Positions 14,263 to 23,119 of a stretch of DNA of 42,843 nucleotides are shown here, in pieces. The first letter of the stretch is position 1, and each line of letters starts with the position of its first letter. The position numbers and the translations under genes are program-made. Source of the DNA: Candidatus Oscillochloris fontis (GTDB lineage Bacteria; Chloroflexota; Chloroflexia; Chloroflexales; Chloroflexaceae); assembly GCF_004138135.1 (NCBI RefSeq), contig NZ_RYFD01000039.1, positions 1 to 42,843 on the forward strand, written 5' to 3'. Under the pieces are notes generated by a model. It was not told the DNA's origin. It made no database searches and worked only from the letters and a program-made list of their open reading frames with translations.

Positions 14263-16203
14263 CTAGAACCGTACCTGTACCTGAACAATTGGCCCACTGG
14301 TGGGCACGATCACATACCGGCTTAGGCCGATGGTCTCGATCTGGATGGGGATGCTCTGGCCATTCAGGATGACCTGCGTGACCAGGCTGCGGGCGGTGGC
14401 GGGGAGCAGGATGCGCAGGGTACTGCCGCTGCCGCTGCCAGTCGCTTCGATGCTGATGCTCTCGATGCCGCCCTTCTTTTGGGCGGGTTGGTAGCTCCAG
14501 CGGTAGGCTACGTAGGCGTTGCTGGCCGCGTAACGGGCCACCACATACGCATCATGCACACGGTCACGCGGGGAGGCGGGCCAGCGCGGGCTGATGGTGG
14601 GGCTGTCGAGGAGGGGATCATAATCTTCGATCCCGGCGGCACCTTCGATTAAGGCTCCCAGCATGGCACTTGCCCCCCAGCCGTCGGTGGCGAGGTATTC
14701 GTTGACCGGGGCGATACCGCCGGTGGGATAGTACCAGAGGTAGGTGGCGTTGCTGCGGCGGATGAGTGTAGCGTAGCGATCTAGGATGTCGAAGCCATAG
14801 ACTTCATAGCCGTAGCGGAAGGCACCGCGTGCCAACTCGCCACCGACCAGCGGCATCACCCCGCCATTGACATATTCGCCGGGGCGCTCGCCGAGGCGTC
14901 CGTCAAGGCCGAAGGCACCCGCCGGGAAGGGCGGGTCAATGCTCCACCACTCGGCAAAGGCGACCCGCCCAGGGGCTTGCAGGCGGCGCAGGTATTCGCC
15001 GACTATCGCTTGGCCCTGTTCAACGCTCAGGACGCCCCGATTGAGCGCCAGCGCGTTGGAGAGGCTGAGTTGTTTGGCCTCATCCACCCCCGGTACGTCG
15101 TAGGGGATGAGTTTGACATGGTGGGTGTAGAAGTTGCCGTTCCAGCTCAGGTGGTTGAGGCGCTGCATGATCTGGTCGGCCAAGACGTTGCGCTCGTAGG
15201 CGCTCTCCCACAACCCGGCCTGCTGCTCCATCACCGCGAGTGAGCGCAACGCTTCGGCAAGCCCGGTGTTGTCACCGTGGAAGATGCCCCACTTGGTCTG
15301 CGCGTCAATCCAGTGGCGCGGCGCGGGGCGGCCCGTGTCGGGATCGGTCGTCGTCGGCCCATACTCGAAGTCCCAGGTGTCAATGGTGAAGGGGCGCATG
15401 ACGAGGCCAACGTGCGGTTCCCAACGGATAGGGCTGGTGAGGGTATACGCAATCGCCCGCTGGGCAGAAGGGAGCATCTTCAGCATCCAGTCGCGGTCGC
15501 CGGTAGTCTGCCATGTCTCGTAGATGAGTTGGACGTAGAGGTACTCAACATCGGCCTCGACAGGAGTGCGGAGAGCCGGGATCTGCCACTCTGGACGCGC
15601 CAGAAAGTCGGGGAAGCTGCCATCTTCAGCCTGCGCACGTGCGAAGGCTTCGGGGAGGCTCTTCAGATCAGTCTCGAAGTAGCGGAAGGCGCGATTTTGG
15701 TAGTAGTGGTCGCGCAACCAGAGCAGCGGGCTGTCGGGCGAGCGGTAGCCCACCACATCAGTACCGTCCAGCCGGTAGCTGAGGCGGTCATGGGCCATAA
15801 AGTCTTGCACCTTGGCGTAGAGGGTGTCGAAGGCGGGGACGCCGGTTTGGACGGTGGTGCTGGCATCTAGGGTGTAGATCGTGGCGGCATAGACCTGGGT
15901 GCCATTGACGAAGAGCGCCCCCCAATGCGGGCCGAGGCTGCCACGGGGTTGCACCCGCACTGCGCCATAACCAGCATCAAGTTGGAGATCGAACACCCCC
16001 GCTGCGCGCCCGTCCGCATCGAAGATGAGCAGTTGCGCCGGGCCGCTGTAGTCCTGCACATTCACATAGATAAGAACCGGGTTGAGTGGGGTGACGACTT
16101 CACGTTCGCTGGTGAAGGAGGCTACAAACTCGGCATGGGTGGGCGTGATCGGCCAGAGAGTAACGAGCAGAAAGATGGTCAGGATAAGGAAGATACGTCG
16201 CAT
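14263..16203 (-). CDS. secreted six-hairpin glycosidase-like protein
   Basis: 646 residues with an N-terminal signal peptide (RRIFLILTIFLLVTLW, then PTHAEF near 24). About 80 residues of beta-rich sequence follow, then an alpha/alpha-barrel domain typical of six-hairpin glycosidases (GH15/63/78-like): LLWLRDHYYQNRAFRYFE, ARAQAEDGSFPDF, then TKWGIFHGDNTGLAEALRSL, SWNGNFYTHH and LWYYPTGG. The last 110 residues form a beta-sandwich. It probably cleaves or binds extracellular glycans, but I cannot assign a family or name catalytic acids with confidence. ATG 16203 is preferred over TTG 16218, although the ribosome site is weak (GAAAG). It lies opposite to trpB2 and trpS, separating the two tryptophan units. 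Confidence 0.75.
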   Translation of the reverse strand: MRRIFLILTIFLLVTLWPITPTHAEFVASFTSEREVVTPLNPVLIYVNVQDYSGPAQLLIFDADGRAAGVFDLQLDAGYGAVRVQPRGSLGPHWGALFVNGTQVYAATIYTLDASTTVQTGVPAFDTLYAKVQDFMAHDRLSYRLDGTDVVGYRSPDSPLLWLRDHYYQNRAFRYFETDLKSLPEAFARAQAEDGSFPDFLARPEWQIPALRTPVEADVEYLYVQLIYETWQTTGDRDWMLKMLPSAQRAIAYTLTSPIRWEPHVGLVMRPFTIDTWDFEYGPTTTDPDTGRPAPRHWIDAQTKWGIFHGDNTGLAEALRSLAVMEQQAGLWESAYERNVLADQIMQRLNHLSWNGNFYTHHVKLIPYDVPGVDEAKQLSLSNALALNRGVLSVEQGQAIVGEYLRRLQAPGRVAFAEWWSIDPPFPAGAFGLDGRLGERPGEYVNGGVMPLVGGELARGAFRYGYEVYGFDILDRYATLIRRSNATYLWYYPTGGIAPVNEYLATDGWGASAMLGALIEGAAGIEDYDPLLDSPTISPRWPASPRDRVHDAYVVARYAASNAYVAYRWSYQPAQKKGGIESISIEATGSGSGSTLRILLPATARSLVTQVILNGQSIPIQIETIGLSRYVIVPTSGPIVQVQVRF

Positions 16204-16238
16204 AAGATGTGCTTTCAAGCCAATTCGGAATTTCTTCT

Positions 16239-16336
16239 TGACGCAAAGGCGCGAAGACGCAAAGGTTATGGTTGGCTATGTTCCATAAAACACAAGGAGA
16301 GCCTATACTAAAAACTTTGCGTCTTTGCGTCAACGT
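16239..16336. repeat. dispersed GACGCAAAGG repeat pair
   Basis: GACGCAAAGGCGCGAAGACG starts at 16239 and inverted TTTGCGTCTTTGCGTC units end at about 16333, separated by some 55 unrelated bases. It lies in the 236-base gap between the divergent glycosidase-like and trpS genes, beyond which only a TATACC hexamer (16393-16398) is visible. It is related to the copies at 11192 and 42681. Confidence 0.7.
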
Positions 16337-16439
16337 CATATATGCTCCCTGGGTTTTGGGCAGCATGAACAAGTATCATGGAATGGCGGCAGTATACCAT
16401 GGGGTTCTCTGCCTCTTTGCATAGCAGGAGTAGCTAGTT

Positions 16440-17453
16440 ATGAGCGGTAAAAAGCGGATTCTCACCGGCGACCGGCCAACCGGAAAACTGCATCTGGGTC
16501 ATTATGTGGGTTCGTTGGCCAATCGGGTGGCGCTTCAGGAGCGTTACGAGTGTTTCTTTATTATTGCCGATCTGCATGTGCTGACCACCAAGCCCAGCCA
16601 TGAGGATATTGCGGCCATCCCACAGAATATCCGTGATCTGGTGTTGGATCACTTGGCGGTAGGAATTGATCCAGAGAAAGTGACGTTTTATGTGCAGTCG
16701 GCGGTAAAGGAGATCTACCAGATCAACCTGATCTTCGAGATGATGGTGAGTGTGCCGCGCTTGAGCCGCTTGCCGAGCATCAAGGAGATGGCGCGCAATG
16801 CGCATATTGATGAGGAGCAACTGCCCTTCGGCCTCTTGGGCTACCCGGTATTGCAGGCTGCCGATATCCTGATGCCGCGTGCGCATTTGGTGCCGGTGGG
16901 GAAGGATAATGAGGCGCATGTGGAGATCACCCGCGAGATTGCGCGCCGCTTCAATGGGTTGTATGGCGAGGTCTTTCCGGAGCCGGACGTGTTGGTACCA
17001 GAGGTGGGCACGCTCCCCGGCACCGACGGTCAGGGTAAGATGAGTAAGAGTGCCAATAACGCGATCTTCCTCTCGGATGACGCCAAGACGGTGGAGCAGA
17101 AGGTGCGCGGAATGTACACCGACCCCAACCGTGTCCGCGCCGATATTCCTGGAAAGGTCGAGGGTAACCCGGTCTTTGCTTACCACGATGCGTTTAACCC
17201 CAATCTGGAAGAGGTGAATGACCTGAAGGATCGCTACCGCTTGGGCAAGGTGGGCGATGTGGAGGTGAAGCGCAAGCTGACGGCGGCGATCAACGCCTTC
17301 CTCGATCCCATCCGCGAACGGCGCGCCCACTACGAGGCCAACCCGCAGATTGTGGATACGATCATCGCGGTGGGCAATGCGCGCACGCGGGCGGTGGCAG
17401 CAGAGACGGTGACGATGATGGAAGCGGCGATGGGCATGACTTACTTTAGATAG
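16440..17453 (+). CDS. trpS: tryptophanyl-tRNA synthetase
   Basis: A 337-residue class I aminoacyl-tRNA synthetase that charges tRNA-Trp in the cytoplasm. The HIGH motif appears as HLGH at 18-21 within [12 protein letters not shown], and the KMSKS motif at 200-204 in [11 protein letters not shown]. The length matches bacterial TrpRS. Characteristic segments include [18 protein letters not shown] and [12 protein letters not shown], which shape the tryptophan pocket and dimer. The start has AGGAG nine bases upstream. trpE begins 9 bases after the stop, making a trpS-trpE unit. No T-box was seen upstream, so charging and synthesis may be controlled separately from trpB2. Confidence 0.96.
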   Translation: MSGKKRILTGDRPTGKLHLGHYVGSLANRVALQERYECFFIIADLHVLTTKPSHEDIAAIPQNIRDLVLDHLAVGIDPEKVTFYVQSAVKEIYQINLIFEMMVSVPRLSRLPSIKEMARNAHIDEEQLPFGLLGYPVLQAADILMPRAHLVPVGKDNEAHVEITREIARRFNGLYGEVFPEPDVLVPEVGTLPGTDGQGKMSKSANNAIFLSDDAKTVEQKVRGMYTDPNRVRADIPGKVEGNPVFAYHDAFNPNLEEVNDLKDRYRLGKVGDVEVKRKLTAAINAFLDPIRERRAHYEANPQIVDTIIAVGNARTRAVAAETVTMMEAAMGMTYFR

Positions 17454-17462
17454 AGAAACCCG

Positions 17463-18968
17463 ATGTATGCACCTTCACTAGAGGAGCTTCGTGCCCTCAC
17501 CAGCCAGGGTAACATCTGCCCGATCTACCGCGAGATTATGGCCGATCTGGAGACACCGGTCTCGGCCTACTTGAAGTTGGCCCAGAGTGGCCCCTCCTTT
17601 TTGTTGGAGAGTGTCACCGGCGGGCAGAATGTGGGGCGCTACTCTTTTATTGGGAGTGACCCTTACCTGACGCTGCGCATGCACGCGGGGCAGGCGCAGG
17701 CGATTCAGGGTGGCTATAAGCAGACGCTGCGCTATGATGATCCGTTGTTGGTGTTGGATAGCTACCTGAGTGCGTACCGCCCGGTGCGGCTGCCTAACCT
17801 GCCGATCTTTGTGGGTGGCGCGGTGGGCTATTTGGCCTACGAGGCGGCGCGCTACTTCGAGCGTCTGCCGGTGCCTGAGGCGCGCGCCTATGATATGCCC
17901 GATAGTTGGTGGATGTTTGTGGATACGCTGTTGGCCTTCGATCATGTGCGGAATAAGATCCTGGTCATCTCGCATGTGCATTTGGATGCCGAGGATCTGG
18001 CGGCGGAGTATCTGCGGGCGGTGGGGAAGATTGAGCATGTGATCACGCGGCTGCAACGCCCGTTACCCCAGGGAACGCCGACCCATGGGCGTAACTATGA
18101 GCCGCATAGTGTGCCGCCGCCACCACCCGTTGCGGCAACATCAAACCGTACCCAAGCGGAGTTTGAAGCGGCTGTGCTGGCGGCCAAAGAGTATGTGATG
18201 GCGGGCGACATCTTCCAGGTACAAGTCTCGCAGCGCTTTAGTAAGCCCACCAGCGCCGACAGCTTTACGATCTACCGGGCCTTGCGCACGATCAACCCCT
18301 CGCCCTACATGTTCTACATCCGCACCGGCGAGGGCGATCTGGTGGGGGCGTCGCCGGAGATGTTGGTGCAGGTACAGGAGGGTCAGGTTGAAACCCGCCC
18401 GATTGCCGGGACGCGCTGGCGGGGTAAGGATATCGCCGAGGATGAGCGGCTGGCCGCCGAGTTGCTCGCCGATGAGAAGGAGCGTGCTGAGCACCTGATG
18501 CTGGTCGATCTGGGGCGTAACGATATTGGGCGCATCAGTGAGCCGGGGACGGTGCAGGTGCCAACCTTCATGGTGATCGAGAAGTATAGCCATGTGCAGC
18601 ATATCGTGTCGGCGGTGACGGGGCAACTCCGCACCGACCTGAAGCCGCTTGACGCCCTACGCGCCTGTTTCCCGGCGGGTACCGTTACCGGGGCACCCAA
18701 GATCCGCTCGATGGAGATTATTGCGGAGTTGGAGGGCCAGCAGCGCGGAATCTACGCGGGGGCGGTGGGCCATGTGGGTTTCAATGGTGATCTCGATCTG
18801 TGTATTGCGCTACGTACTATGGTGGTGAAGGACGGGGTAGCTTATGCCCAAGCCGCTGCGGGGGTGGTTGCCGATAGTACCCCGGAGTATGAGTATAACG
18901 AAAGTTGTAATAAGAACGCTGCTTCGCTACGGGCGATAGATGTCGCTGAGGAGATTGCAGCTATGTAG
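17463..18968 (+). CDS. trpE: anthranilate synthase component I
   Basis: A 501-residue chorismate-utilising enzyme that, with a glutamine amidotransferase (TrpG), makes anthranilate, the first step of tryptophan synthesis. The feedback-inhibition motif LLES (47-50), which binds tryptophan in the family, is present, followed by GRYSFIG. The catalytic C-terminal half has GDIFQVQVSQRF, PIAGTRWRGKD, DLGRNDIGRI, the catalytic His region YSHVQHIVS, and FPAGTVTGAPKIRSMEII. The intact LLES argues for TrpE rather than a PabB or menaquinone relative. It follows trpS with a 9-base gap and a poor ribosome site, suggesting translational coupling. No trpG is present in the window, so the amidotransferase must be elsewhere. 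Confidence 0.95.
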   Translation: MYAPSLEELRALTSQGNICPIYREIMADLETPVSAYLKLAQSGPSFLLESVTGGQNVGRYSFIGSDPYLTLRMHAGQAQAIQGGYKQTLRYDDPLLVLDSYLSAYRPVRLPNLPIFVGGAVGYLAYEAARYFERLPVPEARAYDMPDSWWMFVDTLLAFDHVRNKILVISHVHLDAEDLAAEYLRAVGKIEHVITRLQRPLPQGTPTHGRNYEPHSVPPPPPVAATSNRTQAEFEAAVLAAKEYVMAGDIFQVQVSQRFSKPTSADSFTIYRALRTINPSPYMFYIRTGEGDLVGASPEMLVQVQEGQVETRPIAGTRWRGKDIAEDERLAAELLADEKERAEHLMLVDLGRNDIGRISEPGTVQVPTFMVIEKYSHVQHIVSAVTGQLRTDLKPLDALRACFPAGTVTGAPKIRSMEIIAELEGQQRGIYAGAVGHVGFNGDLDLCIALRTMVVKDGVAYAQAAAGVVADSTPEYEYNESCNKNAASLRAIDVAEEIAAM

Positions 18969-19051
18969 TATACTATTTATGCTACATTCGTTGCATAAGA
19001 TCTCACAGGACATGTGCATTGTCTTTGGGGCAGTGCCCCTCACCCCAGTTG

Positions 19052-19090
19052 TTGGTCGTGTTTGCTGGTTTCGCCACCAAACACGACCAA
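19052..19090. terminator. triloop palindrome after trpE
   Basis: 18-base arms (19052-19069 and 19073-19090) with two mismatches around the loop TTC. It is followed by a shorter GGGGCGGC / GCCGTCCC hairpin at about 19106-19121. It lies between two plus-strand genes and likely ends the trpS-trpE transcript. The rest of the 18969-19179 gap shows a small GGGGCAGTGCCCC hairpin at 19027-19039. Confidence 0.5.
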
Positions 19091-19179
19091 AACAAGGATC
19101 TTCGGGGGCGGCAAGCCGTCCCTTCGAACCTCCACCGTAGGTGGACGATGTTGCACATGGGTGAGGGAAGGAGCTTGTA

Positions 19180-19962
19180 ATGGTGCGGATCGCCGTGTCA
19201 CGGATTCTCCTGTTTGTTACAGGTATGTTGATTCTGCTCACTGCGGGATTGATGAGTATGTCGGAGCCGGTTGCGGCGGCTCCTGTGCTCCTCATTACCG
19301 AAACCTCTGCCGCTGAACCGCCGACGCGCACGCCAACACCGATACCGACCAACACACCGACCAATACACCTATCCCACCTCCACCAGATGAGTCTCCACG
19401 GCGCGAACCGTCCACACCCACGAGTACTCCAAGCCCCACCCCCACCAGTACGCCGATCATCCTGATTGCTGATCCGATAATCACCAAAGAGGTGAGTGTG
19501 AGCGCCGCATTTATTGGCGACACGGTCACCTATTCGCTGACGGTCACCAATTCGGGCAATGGGGTTGCTTCTGATGTGATGGTTGAGGATACGGTGCCGC
19601 CCTTCCTGGCCCTTGAGGGGGTGAGTGCGACACGAGGTGAAGTGACGGTGAATGGGGCCACGATTCGGGTGGTGATTGGCGATCTCGCCCCCGGTGACGT
19701 GGTGACGATTTCGGTGATTGCGCGGGTGGTAGCAGCGGCTGAAGCGCCCGATAACCGTAATATCGCCTTCCTGACCACGACGAGCGCGACCGACAATCCA
19801 CTGAATAACAATAGTGAAGTGTCGCTCATTATTACGCAACCGGTGCCACCGCCCAATTTGCCCAATACGAGTTCAAACAGCAATTTGTTGCTACCGTTTC
19901 TCTTTATTTTGGGCATCAGCCTGATCGCAGCGAGTCTAGTGAGTCGGTGGCGCACGGCATAA
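19180..19962 (+). CDS. cell-surface protein with DUF11 domain and C-terminal membrane anchor
   Basis: 260 residues. An N-terminal signal peptide (about 1-35, ending near PVAAAPV) is followed by a Pro/Thr/Ser-rich linker (about 47-88: repeated TPTP, TNTP, TSTP) typical of surface proteins in this lineage. Residues about 92-215 form a DUF11/'conserved repeat' beta-sandwich (SAAFIGDTVTYSLTVTNSG, VVEDTVPPFL-like strand, LAPGDVVTISV). The end is LPNTSS, a 20-residue hydrophobic helix and the basic tail SRWRTA. That order (LPxT-like motif, membrane helix, positive tail) resembles a sortase sorting signal, though the fifth residue is Ser, not Gly. AAGGAG sits six bases before the ATG. The partner and function are unknown; structural or adhesive roles are plausible. 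Confidence 0.75.
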   Translation: MVRIAVSRILLFVTGMLILLTAGLMSMSEPVAAAPVLLITETSAAEPPTRTPTPIPTNTPTNTPIPPPPDESPRREPSTPTSTPSPTPTSTPIILIADPIITKEVSVSAAFIGDTVTYSLTVTNSGNGVASDVMVEDTVPPFLALEGVSATRGEVTVNGATIRVVIGDLAPGDVVTISVIARVVAAAEAPDNRNIAFLTTTSATDNPLNNNSEVSLIITQPVPPPNLPNTSSNSNLLLPFLFILGISLIAASLVSRWRTA

Positions 19963-20047
19963 GCCGGTACCCCCCCCTGAGTGTGTAGTATGGGGCGCGT
20001 CGCGACGCGCCCCATACGCACGGTTGCGCCGCTTCCGAAGATCTTTC

Positions 20048-20112
20048 GTTTGTTATTTTTTGGCGGTAAAACCACCAAAAAATAACAAACGCCTTGGGGC
20101 AGCCCCAAGGCG
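20048..20112. terminator. tandem palindromes between the two surface-protein genes
   Basis: First palindrome: 20-base arms 20048-20067 and 20071-20090 around AAA, with one mismatch and an AT-rich middle. Second palindrome: CGCCTTGGGGC and its complement, 20090-20112, around a single A. Together they probably terminate the DUF11 gene transcript. Nothing else was found in the gap 19963-20248, apart from a short GGGGCGCGTCGCGACGCGCC-type palindrome at about 19991-20012. Confidence 0.55.
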
Positions 20113-20248
20113 TTTGCACAATACCCTGGGTAAGATGCCGGTGCTACCATAAGAAGTATGATTGGGTTACGTTTTGATACGGTGCTATGCACGAGGAGAG
20201 GGTCGCATTCTTCACGCATCCCTGCCTCCTGCCTTCTGAAAGATTATT

Positions 20249-22978
20249 ATGCGTCTGCGTCTCATTCCTCTCCTCGTCATGTTCAGTCTTGTGCTGGTTT
20301 CGACTACACGTGTGGATGCCATCAACCCACCGGTGGGTGGGGTCATTCTTACCAACGATAGTGGGGGTGTGCTGCTGAGTTGGTCGCCTGATGTGGCGCA
20401 ACAAGCACTGTTTGATGCTGGCACGCCACCACCCCGTCAGGTGGTGGCACTACGTTTGCCCGCGCATGCGGATGCAACACCCCAAATTCAGGTCTTGGAG
20501 ACACGATCATGGCAGGGCGATCTCCCAGTTCTCCCGGTGCCGATCACCGATGAGGGGAGTAGTACACTGCCAGCACCCGGATACACTCCCCCCAGCCAAC
20601 CCACCGCCGCGCTGACGATTCTGCGTGAGGGGGTGTTGGATGGTCAGTATACGGTGGTCTATGCGATCAACCCGATCTATTTGGGTAGCGCTGGCCCGAC
20701 GGCGATTACGCGGATCAAAGCGTATGTGCCAGAGGCGCGTCTGCTGGATGCGGCGGGAGCTACGCTGAATGCCGATACGCCCCCGTTCCAGGATCTGGCC
20801 GCTGCACCTAGCCCGCTGGCCAACCGAAGCTCGTGGGAGATCACGGTGACACAAGCCGGTATTCAGTCGTTGAGTGCGGCTACGCTCAGTGGGGTGGGGG
20901 TGCCGCTGAATGATCCCAGTCTGCTGCGGGTCTGGTTCAAAGGGGTAGAGGTGCCGCTTGAACTGCGTACCACGAGTGGTACTCTGACCGAATTGCGCTT
21001 CTATGCGCCAACCCCCGGTGATCGTTATAACAGCCAGGATCGTTATTGGCTGACGGTTGAGGGGCGTGCGGGCCCGACGATAGCGAATGTGAATGCGACG
21101 CCATCGGGTGCGGTTGCATGCCAGACAACCGCGCTGGGCCGGGGTGAGTGGCGGCTGAATACGAGTTATGAATCGCGGCTGGCGGGGCCGGATGGGAACC
21201 ACTTCTTTGTAGGGCAACTCTCGGTTGCCCCCGCTCCTGCCACCGAGGATACCGCGACAGCGACGTTTACCTCTGCGTTGCCATGGGCAACTGCACCCAC
21301 TACGATGACGCTCACGGTGCATGGGGCGAGTGTGTATCTTGGTGCGCATACCATGAAGGTGACGCTGGCTGGCAATCAGCAGACGGCAACCTGGGGTGGG
21401 TCGGGTAATACGGCCCAGCAGTTTGCCTTCAACACGAGTGCGTCCCAGGCGGTTGTAGCACTGGTGCCGGGCAGTGTGACCGATGGGGTGCATCTGGATA
21501 GTGTCGCATGGGAGTCGCCGGTTCAACTGCGCTTTGCTTCCAAAGGGGCGATCTTTGTTGGCCATAGTGGTCAGCAGTGTTATAGCCTGAGTGAATTGTC
21601 CACCGGGGCGACTTTCTATGATGTGACGGTGCCATCTGCGCCGGTGCGCCTCTCTGCGCCAGGTAGTAGCTTTGAAGTGAATGTGACGGGTGCCCATACC
21701 TATCTGGTGACGGGATCGGGAACGCTGCATACGCCAAGCATCCGGGTGCGCCCTCCCGTGGATCTGGCCACTCCGCTGAATGCCCAGGCCGTCTATATCA
21801 TCCCCAAAGCCTTTGTGGCGGCCCTGGCTCCCCTGGTGAGCCACCGCCAGAGCCAAGGTTATAGCGTGGCGGTGGTCGAGACCCAGGCGATCTATGATTC
21901 GTGGTCGAACGGGCAGGTAGACCCAGATGCGATCCGGGAGTTTTTACGCTACGCCAATGATACCTGGGGAACCAAGCCGCAGGCGGTGATCTTGGTGGGG
22001 GATGGAACAGCCGATGCGCGCAACTATCTGGGGATCGGGCAGACCAATTGGATTCCACCCTATTTGGCGACGGTGGATGACATGCTGGGTGAGACGGCAT
22101 GCGAAAATTGTTTTGTCCAACTCAATGGCAATAGCCCACTTGATGATTGGATGCCGGATCTGATGCTTGGGCGCTTGCCGGTGAAGAGTGCCAACGAATT
22201 GACGATTTTGGTGCAGAAGATTATTGCTTACGAGACATCCAAAGCGGTGGGATCATGGCGCGGTCGGGCTGCGTATATCACCGACGATGCTGATTATGCT
22301 GGTGATTTTCCGCTGATTGCCGATGAGAGTATTGCTTCACTGCCTACTGAAGTGAAGGCTTCCCGAATGTACTATGATCCGAGTGCACCGACGGATCAAC
22401 CATGGCGGGTGAAGGACTCATACGCAGCCTTCCAAGAGACGATGCGTACAATCAATAATGGTGCGCTGACGGTGACGTTCATTGGTCATGGGTTGCCGTA
22501 TCAGTGGGCGTATACCGCAGCATCGAGTCAGCCGAATGTTCCGACGGATATTCGTTACTTGCTGGGCGTGGATTATGCGACTGATCTACGCAATGGGGCG
22601 CGCCTACCCATTGTTTTGAGTCTGACATGTCTTAGTGGGCAATTTCAGGTGCCTTCGTATCGCGGTACCACGATTGATGAGGCGTTGGTGCTCAATCCGT
22701 ATGGGGGTGGCATTGCGACTTGGAGTTCAACTGGAACCGGGGTGCTCCACGGCCATGATGCGTTACAGCGAGGGTTTATGCGTACCCTTTGGGCTGATCC
22801 TTACGGGGCGTATCCGCTGATTGGGAGCCTGACGATGGCCGGCTATACGGAGCTCTTTACCAATGCCTATTGCTGTGAGGATGCGTTACGTACCTATACG
22901 CTGCTTGGCGATCCACTGACTCCGGCGCAGATAGAGGTTGGCCTCTATGAGGTGATGTTGCCGTTGGTGGTGCGCTAG
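20249..22978 (+). CDS. secreted gingipain-like cysteine peptidase (peptidase C25)
   Basis: 909 residues with a signal peptide (RLRLIPLLVMFSLVLV; cleavage near VDA-INP). The N-terminal 500 residues are beta-rich and carry no recognised catalytic motif. The C25 domain starts around 515 with AVYIIPKAFVAALAPLVSHR. It contains AVILVGDGTADARNYLG, the family His747 in FIGHG and the nucleophile Cys794 in SLTCLSGQF, so the His/Cys pair is intact. C25 peptidases (gingipains, and the PorU sortase of type IX secretion) cleave after basic residues or act in surface attachment. Here no type IX genes are visible. The protein ends in VMLPLVVR, an ending shared with the RCC1-repeat neighbour. The start was chosen because it opens the signal peptide; the ribosome site is weak. 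The specificity cannot be read. Confidence 0.88.
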   Translation: MRLRLIPLLVMFSLVLVSTTRVDAINPPVGGVILTNDSGGVLLSWSPDVAQQALFDAGTPPPRQVVALRLPAHADATPQIQVLETRSWQGDLPVLPVPITDEGSSTLPAPGYTPPSQPTAALTILREGVLDGQYTVVYAINPIYLGSAGPTAITRIKAYVPEARLLDAAGATLNADTPPFQDLAAAPSPLANRSSWEITVTQAGIQSLSAATLSGVGVPLNDPSLLRVWFKGVEVPLELRTTSGTLTELRFYAPTPGDRYNSQDRYWLTVEGRAGPTIANVNATPSGAVACQTTALGRGEWRLNTSYESRLAGPDGNHFFVGQLSVAPAPATEDTATATFTSALPWATAPTTMTLTVHGASVYLGAHTMKVTLAGNQQTATWGGSGNTAQQFAFNTSASQAVVALVPGSVTDGVHLDSVAWESPVQLRFASKGAIFVGHSGQQCYSLSELSTGATFYDVTVPSAPVRLSAPGSSFEVNVTGAHTYLVTGSGTLHTPSIRVRPPVDLATPLNAQAVYIIPKAFVAALAPLVSHRQSQGYSVAVVETQAIYDSWSNGQVDPDAIREFLRYANDTWGTKPQAVILVGDGTADARNYLGIGQTNWIPPYLATVDDMLGETACENCFVQLNGNSPLDDWMPDLMLGRLPVKSANELTILVQKIIAYETSKAVGSWRGRAAYITDDADYAGDFPLIADESIASLPTEVKASRMYYDPSAPTDQPWRVKDSYAAFQETMRTINNGALTVTFIGHGLPYQWAYTAASSQPNVPTDIRYLLGVDYATDLRNGARLPIVLSLTCLSGQFQVPSYRGTTIDEALVLNPYGGGIATWSSTGTGVLHGHDALQRGFMRTLWADPYGAYPLIGSLTMAGYTELFTNAYCCEDALRTYTLLGDPLTPAQIEVGLYEVMLPLVVR

Positions 22979-22980
22979 GA

Positions 22981-23058
22981 TTGATGGGGTTTGGTGGCTA
23001 CGCCGCCAAACCCCATCAACAAAAAATGGGTAGGAGTGGCGTAGCCGCTCCTGCCCAT
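22981..23058. terminator. two triloop palindromes between convergent genes
   Basis: First: 18-base arms 22981-22998 and 23002-23019 around TAC, with tip GGTGGC-TAC-GCCGCC. Second: 15-base arms 23026-23040 and 23044-23058 around GTA, with tip GTGGC-GTA-GCCGC. The AAAAAA run between them would serve as a U-tract for minus-strand transcripts. They separate the convergent C25 peptidase and RCC1-repeat genes. Confidence 0.6.
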
Positions 23059-23119
23059 CTTTTTCATGGATAATGTCCTACCTGCCAATCATCACGTTAT
23101 GGGTAATGGTATCACTGAG

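Noticed and set aside
16204-16439. A second T-box before trpS
   Set aside because: No GTGGTACC-type core or terminator is present; the gap is mostly a dispersed repeat.
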